Positions 33,750-42,944 of a DNA stretch of 64,000 bases are shown here, piece by piece. Position 1 is the stretch's first letter. The number at the start of each line of letters is the position of its first letter. The notes under the pieces were generated by a model. That model had not been told where the DNA came from. It made no database searches and was given only the letters and a program-made list of their open reading frames with translations. Both the position numbers and the translations under genes were made by a program. The stretch is from Prevotella sp. (GTDB taxonomy: Bacteria > Bacteroidota > Bacteroidia > Bacteroidales > Bacteroidaceae): contig JAEEJK010000050.1 of assembly GCA_016281815.1 (NCBI GenBank), positions 1 to 64,000 of the forward strand, in the 5' to 3' direction.

Positions 33750-35921
33750 ATGAACAAGTCTATTATCCTAACGGTTGCCCTGGCTATCGCCAGTCTGGCA
33801 CCGGCACAAGCGCAGAACAAAGTGAATATTGGCAAAAGCGACATCAAGATTGAGAACAGACGCCTCAGTCCCGAGGCTTTATGGGCGATGGGGCGCATCA
33901 GTGCCTACACCCCTTCTGCCGACGGCAAGCAGGTGGTCTACCAAGTGGGCTACTATAGTGTGGCTGAGAACAAAAGCCACCATGTGCTGTGCATCATCAA
34001 CACTGACGGCACAGGACAGCGACAACTGACCACAGACGCTGAGAACGAGACGGATCCTGCATGGGTAGGCTCACGCATCGCCTTTATCCGCGGTGGTGAG
34101 GTATGGTCGATGGCGGCTGATGGCACCGACCGCCGACAACTTAGCCACACCGATGGCGCAGTCGAAGGATTCAAGTTCTCTCCCGACGGACAGCGCGTCA
34201 TCCTCATTCAGTCCATTCCCTTCCACGACATCATCAAGGAGAATCCCAAAGACCTTCCAAAAGCAACGGGTAGGCTCGTTACCGACCTGATGTACCGCCA
34301 CTGGGACCATTATGTGGAGAACATCCAGCACCCCTTCGTGGCACAGGTGAGCAATGGCAGCATCGGCAAGGGAACCGACATGCTCGAAGGTGAGCCTTAC
34401 GAATGCCCGATGGAACCATTTGGTGGCATTGAGCAACTGGATTGGAGTCCCGACTCCAAGAGCATCGCATACACCTGCCGCAAGAAAACAGGTCTCGCCT
34501 ATTCCATCTCGACCGACTCCGACATTTATTTATATAATGTGGAGAACAAAACCACCCGCAACCTTTGCAAGCCGGAGGGATACAAAGACCCTGAGGTGGA
34601 TGCTACCAAAACACTTCGCAACCAGTCGGTCAACGCAGAGAGCAATCTGAAAAACAATCCTGGCTACGATCAGAACCCCCAGTTCTCACCCGACGGTGAA
34701 TATGTGGCATGGCAGAGCATGGCCCGCGATGGTTATGAGGCTGACCGTAACCGCCTTTGTGTATACCATCTCGCTACGGGCACAAAAAGATACCTCACAG
34801 AGGGTTTCGACTCAGATGTCGACAGTTACTGCTGGGCTGACGCCAAGGACAAGAATGCCGCCATCTACTTCACAGGCGTGTGGCACGGCACTTACAACAT
34901 CTACTCCACCAACTGGAAGGGCGAGCACAAACAACTCACCAACTGCGTGGCCGACTTCGGCAGCGCACAGATTCTGGGCAATGGCAAAAGGCTCATTGCT
35001 GAACGGCACAGTTATATGGAGGCATCCGAACTGTACATTGTCACCCCCAACAGAAAAGCGCCAGAGAAGACTGTCATCCAGCAACTTACTTTTGAGAACA
35101 AGCATATCTTCGACCAACTCGACAAAGGAAGCGTAGAACAACGTTGGGTCACCACCACCGACGGCAAGCAGATGCTTTATTGGGTGATCTTGCCGCCTAA
35201 CTTCGATGCGAACAAGAAATACCCCACCCTACTCTTCTGCGAAGGTGGTCCGCAAAGCCCGGTATCTCAGTTCTGGAGTTATCGCTGGAATTTCATGATC
35301 ATGGCATCGCAAGGCTATGTCATCATCGCTCCCAACCGCCACGGACTGCCCGGATTCGGCAGTGAATGGTGCGAGGAGATCAGCGGCGACTGGACGGGCC
35401 AGTGCATGTCCGACTACCTGACTGCCATCGATGACGCAGCCGCCAACCTGCCGTATGTCGACCGCGACCGCATGGGTGCAGTGGGAGCCTCGTTTGGTGG
35501 CTTCAGCGTCTATTATCTGGCCAGCCACCATGACAAGCGCTTCAAATGCTTCATCGCCCATGACGGTGCCTTCAACCTTGAGGCGATGTATACCGAGACA
35601 GAGGAAAACTGGTTCTCCAACTGGGAGTATGACGACGCATACTGGAATAAAGACCAAACAGCCAATGCCCGTAAGACCTATGAGAACTCCCCCCATCGTT
35701 TTGTTGACAAATGGGACACGCCCATCCTCTGCATCCATGGCGAGAAGGACTACCGCATCAACGCCACTCAGGGCATGAGTGCATTCAATGCCGCCCGCAT
35801 GCGTGGCATCGAGGCCCAACTGCTCATCTTCCCCGATGAAAACCACTGGGTGCTCAAGCCCCAAAACGGCATTCTCTGGCAACGCACCTTCTTCAATTGG
35901 CTCGACCGATGGCTGAAATAA
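33750..35921 (+). CDS. S9-family prolyl peptidase
   Basis: A 723-residue exported serine peptidase (signal MNKSIILTVALAIASLAPAQA). The first 450 residues form a beta-propeller with repeated FSPDG-type blades; the last 260 are the alpha/beta-hydrolase domain with nucleophile GASFGGFS, the acid in HGEKDYRINA and the His in FPDENHWVLK. It resembles dipeptidyl-peptidase 5/IV-like enzymes, which release di- or tripeptides in the periplasm. It starts 6 bases after yidC, and two MFS transporters follow, which may import the peptides. Confidence 0.93.
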   Translation: MNKSIILTVALAIASLAPAQAQNKVNIGKSDIKIENRRLSPEALWAMGRISAYTPSADGKQVVYQVGYYSVAENKSHHVLCIINTDGTGQRQLTTDAENETDPAWVGSRIAFIRGGEVWSMAADGTDRRQLSHTDGAVEGFKFSPDGQRVILIQSIPFHDIIKENPKDLPKATGRLVTDLMYRHWDHYVENIQHPFVAQVSNGSIGKGTDMLEGEPYECPMEPFGGIEQLDWSPDSKSIAYTCRKKTGLAYSISTDSDIYLYNVENKTTRNLCKPEGYKDPEVDATKTLRNQSVNAESNLKNNPGYDQNPQFSPDGEYVAWQSMARDGYEADRNRLCVYHLATGTKRYLTEGFDSDVDSYCWADAKDKNAAIYFTGVWHGTYNIYSTNWKGEHKQLTNCVADFGSAQILGNGKRLIAERHSYMEASELYIVTPNRKAPEKTVIQQLTFENKHIFDQLDKGSVEQRWVTTTDGKQMLYWVILPPNFDANKKYPTLLFCEGGPQSPVSQFWSYRWNFMIMASQGYVIIAPNRHGLPGFGSEWCEEISGDWTGQCMSDYLTAIDDAAANLPYVDRDRMGAVGASFGGFSVYYLASHHDKRFKCFIAHDGAFNLEAMYTETEENWFSNWEYDDAYWNKDQTANARKTYENSPHRFVDKWDTPILCIHGEKDYRINATQGMSAFNAARMRGIEAQLLIFPDENHWVLKPQNGILWQRTFFNWLDRWLK

Positions 35922-35949
35922 AATCCAAAAAGTAAAAATCACCAATATT

Positions 35950-36039
35950 ATCTAGCCCATCTAGTAAATCTAGTTCATCTAGTATATCTATTTCATCTAG
36001 TATATCTAGTACATCTAGCCCACCTAGTCCTCCTAGAAT
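35950..36039. repeat. 9-bp CTAG-containing satellite
   Basis: Ten units of 9 bp, consensus ATCTAGTAT, with the CTAG core conserved in nine of ten. It fills almost the whole gap between the S9 peptidase and the first MFS gene. Confidence 0.92.
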
Positions 36040-36063
36040 AAAGACAATAAAAACTATAAAGAA

Positions 36064-37722
36064 ATGACTGCTACGATTCAAAAAACACTCCGCGATTCAG
36101 CCGCCATGCGTTGGACAGCCTTGCTGCTGCTGGCCTTGGCCATGTTTTGTTCATACATCTTCATGGACATTCTCTCACCCATCAAAGACCTGATGCTTGA
36201 GACACGCGGATGGGACTCTACCGCATTCGGTACGATGCAAGGCTCAGAGGTGTTCCTCAACGTATTTGTCTTCTTCCTCATCTTCGCAGGTATCATCCTC
36301 GACAAGATGGGTGTGCGCTTCACAGCCGTCCTGTCGGGTGCCGTCATGCTGATAGGTGCCGTCATCAAATGGTATGCCGTGAGCGACAGTTTCGCTGGAA
36401 GCGGACTGGAGACATGGTTCACCAACAACCTCAACTATATTCCTGGTTTCGAAGAGTTGGGCGTATCCCCCTTCTACGAAGGAATGCCTGCCTCTGCCAA
36501 GTTTGCCGCCGTCGGTTTCATGATTTTCGGCTGCGGCTGCGAGATGGCCGGCATCACCGTAAGCCGTGGTATTGTGAAATGGTTCAAAGGTCGCGAGATG
36601 GCGCTTGCCATGGGTTCTGAGATGGCGCTTGCGCGTCTGGGTGTGGCTACCTGCATGATTTTCTCACCCTTCTTTGCCCGTTTGGGCGGCCATGTGAGCG
36701 TCACCCGCTCAGTAGCCTTTGGTGTGGTGCTTATGTGCATTGCCCTCATCATGTTCATTGTCTATTTCTTCATGGACAGGAAACTCGACTCCCAGACGGG
36801 TGAGGCCGAGGAAAAGGACGACCCCTTCAAGGTGAGCGATATAGGTAAGATTCTTACCAGCAGCGGCTTCTGGCTTGTTGCTCTCCTCTGCGTGCTCTAC
36901 TACTCCGCCATCTTCCCCTTCCAGAAGTATGCGGTCAACATGCTGCAGTGCAACCTCACGCTGACCCCGCCAGACGCCAACTCGTTCTGGGCTAGTTCAT
37001 CGGTCACCATCATCCAGTATATCATCATGCTTGTCGTGGCCGCTGCTGGCTTTGCGAGCAATTTCCAAAAGGCCTCCGGAAAGAAATACGGTCTGCTGGG
37101 ACTGTCCATCATCGCCCTCATCACCTACTGCTACATGGGTTACATGAGACAGTCTGCAGAATCCATTTTTGCTGTGTTCCCGCTGTTGGCCGTGCTCATC
37201 ACTCCCATCCTGGGCAGTTATGTCGATAATAAGGGCAAGGCTGCCTCCATGCTGGTGCTCGGTTCTCTTCTGCTCATTGCATGCCACCTCACCTTTGCCT
37301 TTGTACTGCCCGCCTTCAAGGGCAATGCCATCGGCGGTGTGGCAGTGGCCTACATCACCATCCTCGTGCTGGGAGCATCATTCTCACTCGTTCCTGCCTC
37401 ATTGTGGCCCAGCGTGCCCAAACTGGTTGAGCCGAAGATCATCGGATCGGCCTATGCCCTGATATTCTGGATTCAGAACATTGGATTGTGGCTTTTCCCG
37501 CTGCTTATCGGCAAAGTGCTTGACAAGACCAATCCTGATATTGTGAACGGCCTTGCCAATGGAAGCATCACTGCCGAACAAGCCGCCGTAAGTTATGACT
37601 ACACAGCCCCGCTGGTGATGCTGGCCTGCCTTGGAGTAGCAGCACTGGTGCTCGGTCTCTTGCTCAAAGTCGTGGACAAGAAGAAAGGTCTTGGTCTCGA
37701 GGAGCCGAATATCAAATCTTAG
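36064..37722 (+). CDS. MFS transporter, MFSD1-like (first copy)
   Basis: A 552-residue inner-membrane carrier with 12 predicted helices. The start is a good ATG 25 bases after the satellite. Features include the loop ILDKMGVRFTAVLSGAVM between helices 2 and 3, and the late motif SLWPSVPKL...GSAYALIFWIQNIGLWLFPL. The latter strongly recalls the eukaryotic dipeptide carrier MFSD1. With the upstream S9 peptidase, import of short peptides is plausible but unproven. There is a large periplasmic insertion after helix 3 (about 105-140). The stop codon overlaps the first unit of an 8-bp satellite. Confidence 0.87.
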   Translation: MTATIQKTLRDSAAMRWTALLLLALAMFCSYIFMDILSPIKDLMLETRGWDSTAFGTMQGSEVFLNVFVFFLIFAGIILDKMGVRFTAVLSGAVMLIGAVIKWYAVSDSFAGSGLETWFTNNLNYIPGFEELGVSPFYEGMPASAKFAAVGFMIFGCGCEMAGITVSRGIVKWFKGREMALAMGSEMALARLGVATCMIFSPFFARLGGHVSVTRSVAFGVVLMCIALIMFIVYFFMDRKLDSQTGEAEEKDDPFKVSDIGKILTSSGFWLVALLCVLYYSAIFPFQKYAVNMLQCNLTLTPPDANSFWASSSVTIIQYIIMLVVAAAGFASNFQKASGKKYGLLGLSIIALITYCYMGYMRQSAESIFAVFPLLAVLITPILGSYVDNKGKAASMLVLGSLLLIACHLTFAFVLPAFKGNAIGGVAVAYITILVLGASFSLVPASLWPSVPKLVEPKIIGSAYALIFWIQNIGLWLFPLLIGKVLDKTNPDIVNGLANGSITAEQAAVSYDYTAPLVMLACLGVAALVLGLLLKVVDKKKGLGLEEPNIKS

Positions 37723-37768
37723 GAGATTAGGAGACTAGAAGTTTAGGAGTCTAGGAGACTAGGAGTTT
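37721..37768. repeat. 8-bp satellite between the two MFS genes
   Basis: Six units of AGGAGNCT/AGGAGTTT. It starts inside the stop codon of the first MFS gene and contains the TTG at which the second MFS frame opens. Confidence 0.9.
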
Positions 37769-39173
37769 GAACAATATCATAGTGAGCACACCGAAGTCCG
37801 TGAATACTCCTGTCCGCAGATGGACAGTGCTGTTCATCGTCGCCACGGTGATGATGATGGGCTATGTCTTCTGGGATATCGTTTCTCCGCTGTCGACCAC
37901 ACTCAAGGCCTCCCCTGAAGAGGGAGGCATGGGCTGGACGGCAGCGGAGTATGGTTTCTACGCCGGTAGTTACAGCATCTTCAACATTTTCCTGCTGATG
38001 CTCTTCTGGGGCGGCATCATCCTCGACAAATGTGGCATCCGTTTCACTGGTCTTCTGGCCACGGGCATGATGCTGGCGGGTGCGGCAGTCAACTACTATG
38101 CGGTGCATCTCATCAGCCCCGAGGGTTACACCGACATGCCGGTGACACTCTTCGGCCTCATCCCTGCCAACATGAAGACACAGGTGCTCATAGCAGCACT
38201 TGGCTTTGGAATGTTTGGTGTGGGATGCGACATCACTGGTATCACGGTATCGAAAATCGTCACCAAATGGTTCACTGGCCATGAACTGGCTTCTGCTATG
38301 GGCATACAGGTGGCGATGGCACGGATGGGCACGGCTTCTGCCATCAGCCTCAGTCCCGTCATTGCAAATGCCTACGGACTCTCCGCCCCCATCCTGGTGG
38401 GTGCCACTCTGTTGCTGCTGGGGTTCGTATTTTTCATCATATATATCTTCATGGACAGGCGTTTTGACAAGTCCGTCCCCCGACCAGAGTCCGACACCAC
38501 CGGGAATGCTGACAATTTCACGTTGCGCGACTTCACACACATCCTGCGCAATCCTGGTTTCTGGCTCATCGCCGTCCTTTGCGTGATGTTCTACTCCAGT
38601 CTGCGTCCCTTCCTGAAATTCGCCACCGACCTGCTGGTCAACAAATATGGCATTGAGGAGGTCACCGCGGGTTGGATCACCTCTATCCTCCCCTACGGCA
38701 CCATCGTTTTGACTCCGCTGTTTGGTGCCATCTATGACCGCCTTGGCCGTGGCAGCACCCTCATGCTCATAGGCTGTGTGATTGTCACCCTTTGCCACGT
38801 ACTGCTTGCACTCCCCATCATGGAACATCCATGGTTTGCCTCATTGATGATGGTGCTCTATGGGGTCTCCTTCTCGCTCGTTCCTGCCGCGATGTGGCCC
38901 AGCGTACCAAAAATTGTTCCGCTCAAGGAACTGGGTACGGCCTACAGCATCATCTATTTCGTACAGAACATTGGTCTGATGCTCGTTCCGATGCTTGTGG
39001 GCAACGTCATCGGTGAGCATACCTCCACCGACGGACATGTTGATTTCACGGCTCCCATGCTGGTGTTCGCCGCCCTTGGCCTTGCTGCTGTCATCATTGC
39101 TGTCCTCCTGATGTATATCGACCGCAAGCGCGGGTTCGGACTGCATGAGGCGAATATAGTTCATAATTCATAG
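37767..39173 (+). CDS. MFS transporter, MFSD1-like (second copy)
   Basis: A 468-residue paralogue of the previous carrier with the same layout: ILDKCGIRFTGLLATGMML, FGVGCDITGITVSK and AMWPSVPKIVPLKELGTAYS followed by YFVQNIGLMLVPML. The frame opens with TTG inside the satellite; a GTG at 37785 is a reasonable alternative start, and neither has a clear Shine-Dalgarno. Tandem, diverged carriers suggest separate substrate ranges. Its last residues and stop lie in a 7-bp satellite. Confidence 0.85.
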   Translation: MNNIIVSTPKSVNTPVRRWTVLFIVATVMMMGYVFWDIVSPLSTTLKASPEEGGMGWTAAEYGFYAGSYSIFNIFLLMLFWGGIILDKCGIRFTGLLATGMMLAGAAVNYYAVHLISPEGYTDMPVTLFGLIPANMKTQVLIAALGFGMFGVGCDITGITVSKIVTKWFTGHELASAMGIQVAMARMGTASAISLSPVIANAYGLSAPILVGATLLLLGFVFFIIYIFMDRRFDKSVPRPESDTTGNADNFTLRDFTHILRNPGFWLIAVLCVMFYSSLRPFLKFATDLLVNKYGIEEVTAGWITSILPYGTIVLTPLFGAIYDRLGRGSTLMLIGCVIVTLCHVLLALPIMEHPWFASLMMVLYGVSFSLVPAAMWPSVPKIVPLKELGTAYSIIYFVQNIGLMLVPMLVGNVIGEHTSTDGHVDFTAPMLVFAALGLAAVIIAVLLMYIDRKRGFGLHEANIVHNS

Positions 39174-39197
39174 TTCATAGTTCATAATTCATAGTTT
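39157..39197. repeat. 7-bp TAGTTCA satellite at the end of the second MFS gene
   Basis: Six units of TAGTTCA/TAATTCA. The MFS stop TAG is the first three bases of unit 3; queC starts one base after the array. Confidence 0.92.
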
Positions 39198-39198
39198 G

Positions 39199-39852
39199 AT
39201 GAAAGATTCGGTTATTGTTTTGTCCGGTGGAATGGACTCCGTCACACTGCTATATGACAGGCAGGAGCAAATCGCACTTGCCATCACCTTTGACTATGGC
39301 AGCAACCACAATGCCCGAGAGGCGGCCTGTGCGGCTCTTCATTGCCAGCGGCTCGGCATCGAGCACCTGATCATTCCACTGTCATTCATCAGCCAATATT
39401 TCAAGTCATCTTTGCTGGAGGGTGCCGATGCCATCCCTGAAGGCGACTATGCAGATGAAAATATGCGTTCAACGGTGGTGCCCTTCCGCAACGGCATCAT
39501 GCTGGCCGTCGCCTGCGGTATCGCTGAGAGCAGGAATCTCATCAAAGTACTTATTGCCAACCACTTCGGCGACCATGACATCTACCCCGACTGCCGAGCC
39601 GACTTCATCCGTCCGATGTCTGAGGCCATGCGGGCGGGTACCTATATCGGTGTGGAGGTATGCGCACCGTATACCGACATTTCGAAGGCCGATATCGCAC
39701 GCATCGGCAAACGACTGGGCATCAACTACGGCGAGACCTATTCATGCTATAAAGGCGGTGAGCGACACTGCGGCCGCTGCGGCACCTGCAAAGAACGGCG
39801 CGATGCCCTACGCCAAGCCGGTATCGACGACCCCACCATCTACGAAGAATAA
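39199..39852 (+). CDS. queC: 7-cyano-7-deazaguanine synthase QueC
   Basis: A 217-residue enzyme that turns 7-carboxy-7-deazaguanine into preQ0 with ATP and ammonia, for queuosine tRNA modification. N-terminal PP-loop VLSGGMDSVT and C-terminal zinc site CYKGGERHCGRCGTCKERRD with four Cys are diagnostic. The ATG at 39199 is chosen over the TTG one codon earlier. The other queuosine genes are not in the window. A coiled-coil protein gene follows after 6 bases. Confidence 0.95.
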   Translation: MKDSVIVLSGGMDSVTLLYDRQEQIALAITFDYGSNHNAREAACAALHCQRLGIEHLIIPLSFISQYFKSSLLEGADAIPEGDYADENMRSTVVPFRNGIMLAVACGIAESRNLIKVLIANHFGDHDIYPDCRADFIRPMSEAMRAGTYIGVEVCAPYTDISKADIARIGKRLGINYGETYSCYKGGERHCGRCGTCKERRDALRQAGIDDPTIYEE

Positions 39853-39858
39853 GACACG

Positions 39859-40350
39859 ATGGAACAATTGTTGCAACATATCAGCCAACTGGAAAGCAGT
39901 TGCTCTTCTTTGGAGCAATTGATCACATCTTCATGTGCCGGGACAGAACGCCTGCAAGAGGAAAAGGAGTCGTTACAGACCGAAAATGAACAACTGCAAG
40001 CCGACAACAACATGCTTGTCAGGGAAATCAAGAAAATGCAGACTGAGATCGACCGGCTGCAGACATTGCAGGGTGAGCATGACAGACTGCAAATCGAGAA
40101 GAACCAACTACAAGCCGAGAAAGACCAACTGCAGGCTGAGAAAGACCAACTGCAGACTGAACTGAAATCAGTGATGCAGGCTGCTGAGCAGCAAAATGTC
40201 CAAGCCCCCGAAGGCGGAGAACAACCTGCAGACTCTAAAGCGGAAGCCTCTGCCTCTGATGGACAGCCTTCCAATCACAAACAACGACGCAATACCAAGA
40301 AAAAAAAGGAAACCGACCCCAATCAGATGCAAATCCCCTTCGACTTCTGA
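39859..40350 (+). CDS. Coiled-coil hypothetical protein
   Basis: A 163-residue cytoplasmic protein. Residues 1-120 form one long coiled coil with Leu/Ile every third or fourth position and near-exact heptads (KDQLQAE repeated), then a Glu/Ser/Ala linker and a basic end (QRRNTKKKKETDPNQ) finishing QMQIPFDF. The short terminal motif could be a docking peptide. It resembles small division or nucleoid coiled-coil proteins only in composition. It is probably co-transcribed with queC. Confidence 0.75.
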   Translation: MEQLLQHISQLESSCSSLEQLITSSCAGTERLQEEKESLQTENEQLQADNNMLVREIKKMQTEIDRLQTLQGEHDRLQIEKNQLQAEKDQLQAEKDQLQTELKSVMQAAEQQNVQAPEGGEQPADSKAEASASDGQPSNHKQRRNTKKKKETDPNQMQIPFDF

Positions 40351-40734
40351 AAACTTCTGAGGAAGTAGAACAAATTATTTTGGAAATATTTCATCATACA
40401 TTATTTTTTAATTAATTTTGCACGGATTTTATGGTTGTGCATTTTGCTATGTAAGAAGTGCAGAAAAAGGATGTGTATGACTGCGGTCTCCCCTTTTATA
40501 AACAAATGGAAATGAATATTTTGCACCATCTGCTTTTATATATGACTCAAGGCGGTCTATGCCATTCTTGAATGACACAATCATCATCAGATCTTGCGCC
40601 CATTGGCGTGAGTAGGATGATTGTGCATCTATTTCACATTCTTTCTGATGCACTTTTATCATATATTGTCAACTATTCATAAACGCCCATTGGGGGTATC
40701 CATTTATTATAGCATGGAATGCTAAAGCAGTAAG
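40351..40734. other. Long leader ahead of the polysaccharide locus
   Basis: A 384-base stretch without a confident gene. A promoter sits at its left end (see next entry), so about 310 bases would be transcribed before the first start codon. A 71-codon frame on the minus strand (40,447-40,662) has protein-like composition but no promoter, so it is left uncalled. No hairpin-and-T-run terminator could be picked out by eye. Confidence 0.5.
40389..40420 (+). promoter_or_regulatory. Candidate promoter of the polysaccharide locus
   Basis: TTTC (40389-40392), 20-base spacer, TAATTTTG (40413-40420). The expected start is near 40427. Confidence 0.6.
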
Positions 40735-41142
40735 ATGAAAAAAGTATTTACAGTAGGGGTTTTTGACCTGCTCCATATAGGACATATCAACTTGTTCAAA
40801 AATGCACGTGCCCTGGGCGACGAACTGATTGTGGCTGTCCAGAGTGATGAATGTATCTTGAAATACAAGCCCGAAGCCCAAATGGTCAACACCACAGAGG
40901 AGCGCCTGTTCATGGTCTCCTCCATCCGCTATGTTGACCATGTCATCACATACGATGATGTCGATGAGATTATCAAACAAGTAGATTTCGACATCTTCGC
41001 CAAGGGACCCGACCAATGCCATGCCGGTTTTCAGCGCGCCGTGGAATGGTGCAAAACTCATGGTAAGGAAGTCGTGGTCGTCCCCAGGACGGAGAACATC
41101 TCATCAACGATACTGAGGGAGGCCAACCCTATTACGGATTGA
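40735..41142 (+). CDS. Cytidylyltransferase-like protein (TagD/RfaE2 type)
   Basis: A 135-residue nucleotidyltransferase of the HIGH superfamily: GVFDLLHIGHINLFKNA at the N-terminus and the ISSTILRE motif near the C-terminus. Such small enzymes make CDP-glycerol, CDP-ribitol or ADP-heptose precursors. The middle VQSDECILKYKPEAQM resembles the glycerol-3-phosphate type, but the substrate cannot be fixed by eye. It is the first gene of the polysaccharide locus. Confidence 0.88.
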   Translation: MKKVFTVGVFDLLHIGHINLFKNARALGDELIVAVQSDECILKYKPEAQMVNTTEERLFMVSSIRYVDHVITYDDVDEIIKQVDFDIFAKGPDQCHAGFQRAVEWCKTHGKEVVVVPRTENISSTILREANPITD

Positions 41143-41202
41143 TTGGATCACTTGATCTTTGAAGTGTATTTTTTCCACCTCGTGTCGATGGTTATAGCAT
41201 AA

Positions 41203-42675
41203 ATGACACAGAAGAATCTCAAACAGAAGGCTGTCGCTGGAATGGTGTGGACCACCATCCAGAGTTTCGCTAAATTAGGCATCAGTTTCTTCTCCGGAGT
41301 GATTCTTGCTCGTCTGCTGACGCCCTATGATTATGGCTGCATTGGAATGCTTGCCATATTCATGATGCTGGCAGAAACTTTCATTGATGGTGGTTTCGGC
41401 TCTGCGCTGATTCAGAAAAAGCGTCCTACCCATGAGGATTATTCCACCATATTCTGGTGGAATATTGCTTTGTCTGTTTTGATGTATGCGATTCTGTTCT
41501 TTTCTGCCCCTGCTATTTCCAGATTTTACAAAATACCTCTACTTTGTGATGTTCTCAGGGTTCAAGGCATTATTCTGTTTATATATGCCCTCAATCTCGT
41601 CCAGCGTAATCAACTACGCAAACAACTTAAATTCCAAATATTAGCAAGAGTTTCTATCATCACCTCTTTCATTGCATTGGTTGTCACCATCATCATGGCA
41701 TACAAAGGGTTTGGGGTCTGGGCTTTGGTGGCTCAGGAAATGATAGGAGCAACTATACCTGCCATCGTGTTTTGGGGTTATACCAAATGGAGACCATCAT
41801 TGGTCTTTTCATGGAATTCGTTCAAGGAATTGTTCAGTTTTGGGATATACATGTTTCTCACGCTCATCATCAACAAGATGAATTCCAAATTACAAGCCTT
41901 GCTCATAGGAAAGGTCTACAATCCTATTACTTTGGGGTTTTATTCGAAAGGCAGTGGAACAGAAAGTCTTGCCTCCCGAACCATTTCCGGGGTGATGACC
42001 TCAGTGACCTATCCGCTGTATGCGGAAGTACAGGATGACAAGGAAAGGATGCAGAACATGATCAAACGGATGACAATGACGATATCATACGTCACTTTTC
42101 CTATGATGTTCATCCTGATGCTATGCGCAAAACCTATTTTCGTCTTGTTGTATTCCGAAAGATGGCTGAACAGCGTTCCGTATTTCCAGGCATTATGCCT
42201 TGCTGGCCTGGCCATTTGCCTGCTCTCCGTGAATTTGCAGACAATTTCCGCCATAGGGAGAAGCAAGACGATGTTCAACTGGGCTTTAATAAAAATAGCG
42301 GTTGCACTCACACTTGTTGTCAGCGGTTTGTCACTGTTCGGTATGAAAGGATTGTTGGCTGGCAATATCATTAGTGCCTGGTTCAATCTATTCGTGAATT
42401 TCGGACTCGTTTCCAAATATATCGGATACAAATGGTATAGACAAATAGGTGATCTTCTACCTGTTGCAATAGCATCAGTTGTATGTGCTGTCATCAGTTA
42501 TGCAATTGGATCCTTGCTGAATTTAAACCTATATCCTGATGGAATCGTCAAATTTTTAATTTATGTCATTCTCTACATGAGTTGGTCGCTCTTGTTCAAA
42601 CCAGAAGCGTATACATACACCCTCTCCATCTTGCCATTGAAAAAAATAAGAAAACTATTCGGCAAGAAAAATTGA
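41203..42675 (+). CDS. Polysaccharide flippase (Wzx-like)
   Basis: A 490-residue inner-membrane protein with about 14 hydrophobic helices and the start MTQKNLKQKAVAGMVWTTIQ, typical of the PST/MviN-like exporters. It probably flips lipid-linked repeat units across the inner membrane. It comes 60 bases after the cytidylyltransferase gene. Base composition is near the genome norm. Confidence 0.9.
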   Translation: MTQKNLKQKAVAGMVWTTIQSFAKLGISFFSGVILARLLTPYDYGCIGMLAIFMMLAETFIDGGFGSALIQKKRPTHEDYSTIFWWNIALSVLMYAILFFSAPAISRFYKIPLLCDVLRVQGIILFIYALNLVQRNQLRKQLKFQILARVSIITSFIALVVTIIMAYKGFGVWALVAQEMIGATIPAIVFWGYTKWRPSLVFSWNSFKELFSFGIYMFLTLIINKMNSKLQALLIGKVYNPITLGFYSKGSGTESLASRTISGVMTSVTYPLYAEVQDDKERMQNMIKRMTMTISYVTFPMMFILMLCAKPIFVLLYSERWLNSVPYFQALCLAGLAICLLSVNLQTISAIGRSKTMFNWALIKIAVALTLVVSGLSLFGMKGLLAGNIISAWFNLFVNFGLVSKYIGYKWYRQIGDLLPVAIASVVCAVISYAIGSLLNLNLYPDGIVKFLIYVILYMSWSLLFKPEAYTYTLSILPLKKIRKLFGKKN

Positions 42676-42710
42676 TTTTAAATAAAATGTCTTATTAAAT
42701 ATTGAAGAAA

Positions 42711-42944
42711 ATGAAAACACTTGACGAATTTGTACAACTTTTTGCTGAGCAGTTCGAGGAAACAGAACAAGATTTGTTTGCTCCTGAAACAAAGTTCCGT
42801 ACGCTGGACGAATGGTCATCCTTGATCAGCCTGTCTATCATCGCTATGGTGGATGAAGAGTTTGATGTGGCTCTGAAAGGTGCTGATGTCGGTAATGCCG
42901 ACACCATTGAGGATTTATACAACATTGTCATCAGCAAACTCTAA
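42711..42944 (+). CDS. Acyl carrier protein-like protein (first)
   Basis: A 77-residue acidic four-helix protein. The ATG at 42711 is preferred over the TTG at 42702. The phosphopantetheine attachment region is LDEWSSLISLS, with Ser37 at the modified position and Ser in place of the usual Asp before it. The C-terminus (GNADTIEDLYNIVISKL) is normal for the family. Its stop overlaps the next start (TAATG), so it is coupled to the KAS III-like gene and is probably its dedicated acyl donor or acceptor. Confidence 0.85.
   Translation: MKTLDEFVQLFAEQFEETEQDLFAPETKFRTLDEWSSLISLSIIAMVDEEFDVALKGADVGNADTIEDLYNIVISKL

Noticed and set aside
37743..38828. Open frame of 361 codons antisense to the second MFS gene
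   Set aside because: Composition dominated by His, Asp and Glu from antisense codons; the MFS frame is clearly real.
40447..40662. 71-codon minus-strand frame in the polysaccharide leader
   Set aside because: Protein-like composition, but no promoter, no family and placement opposite a likely leader; left uncalled.
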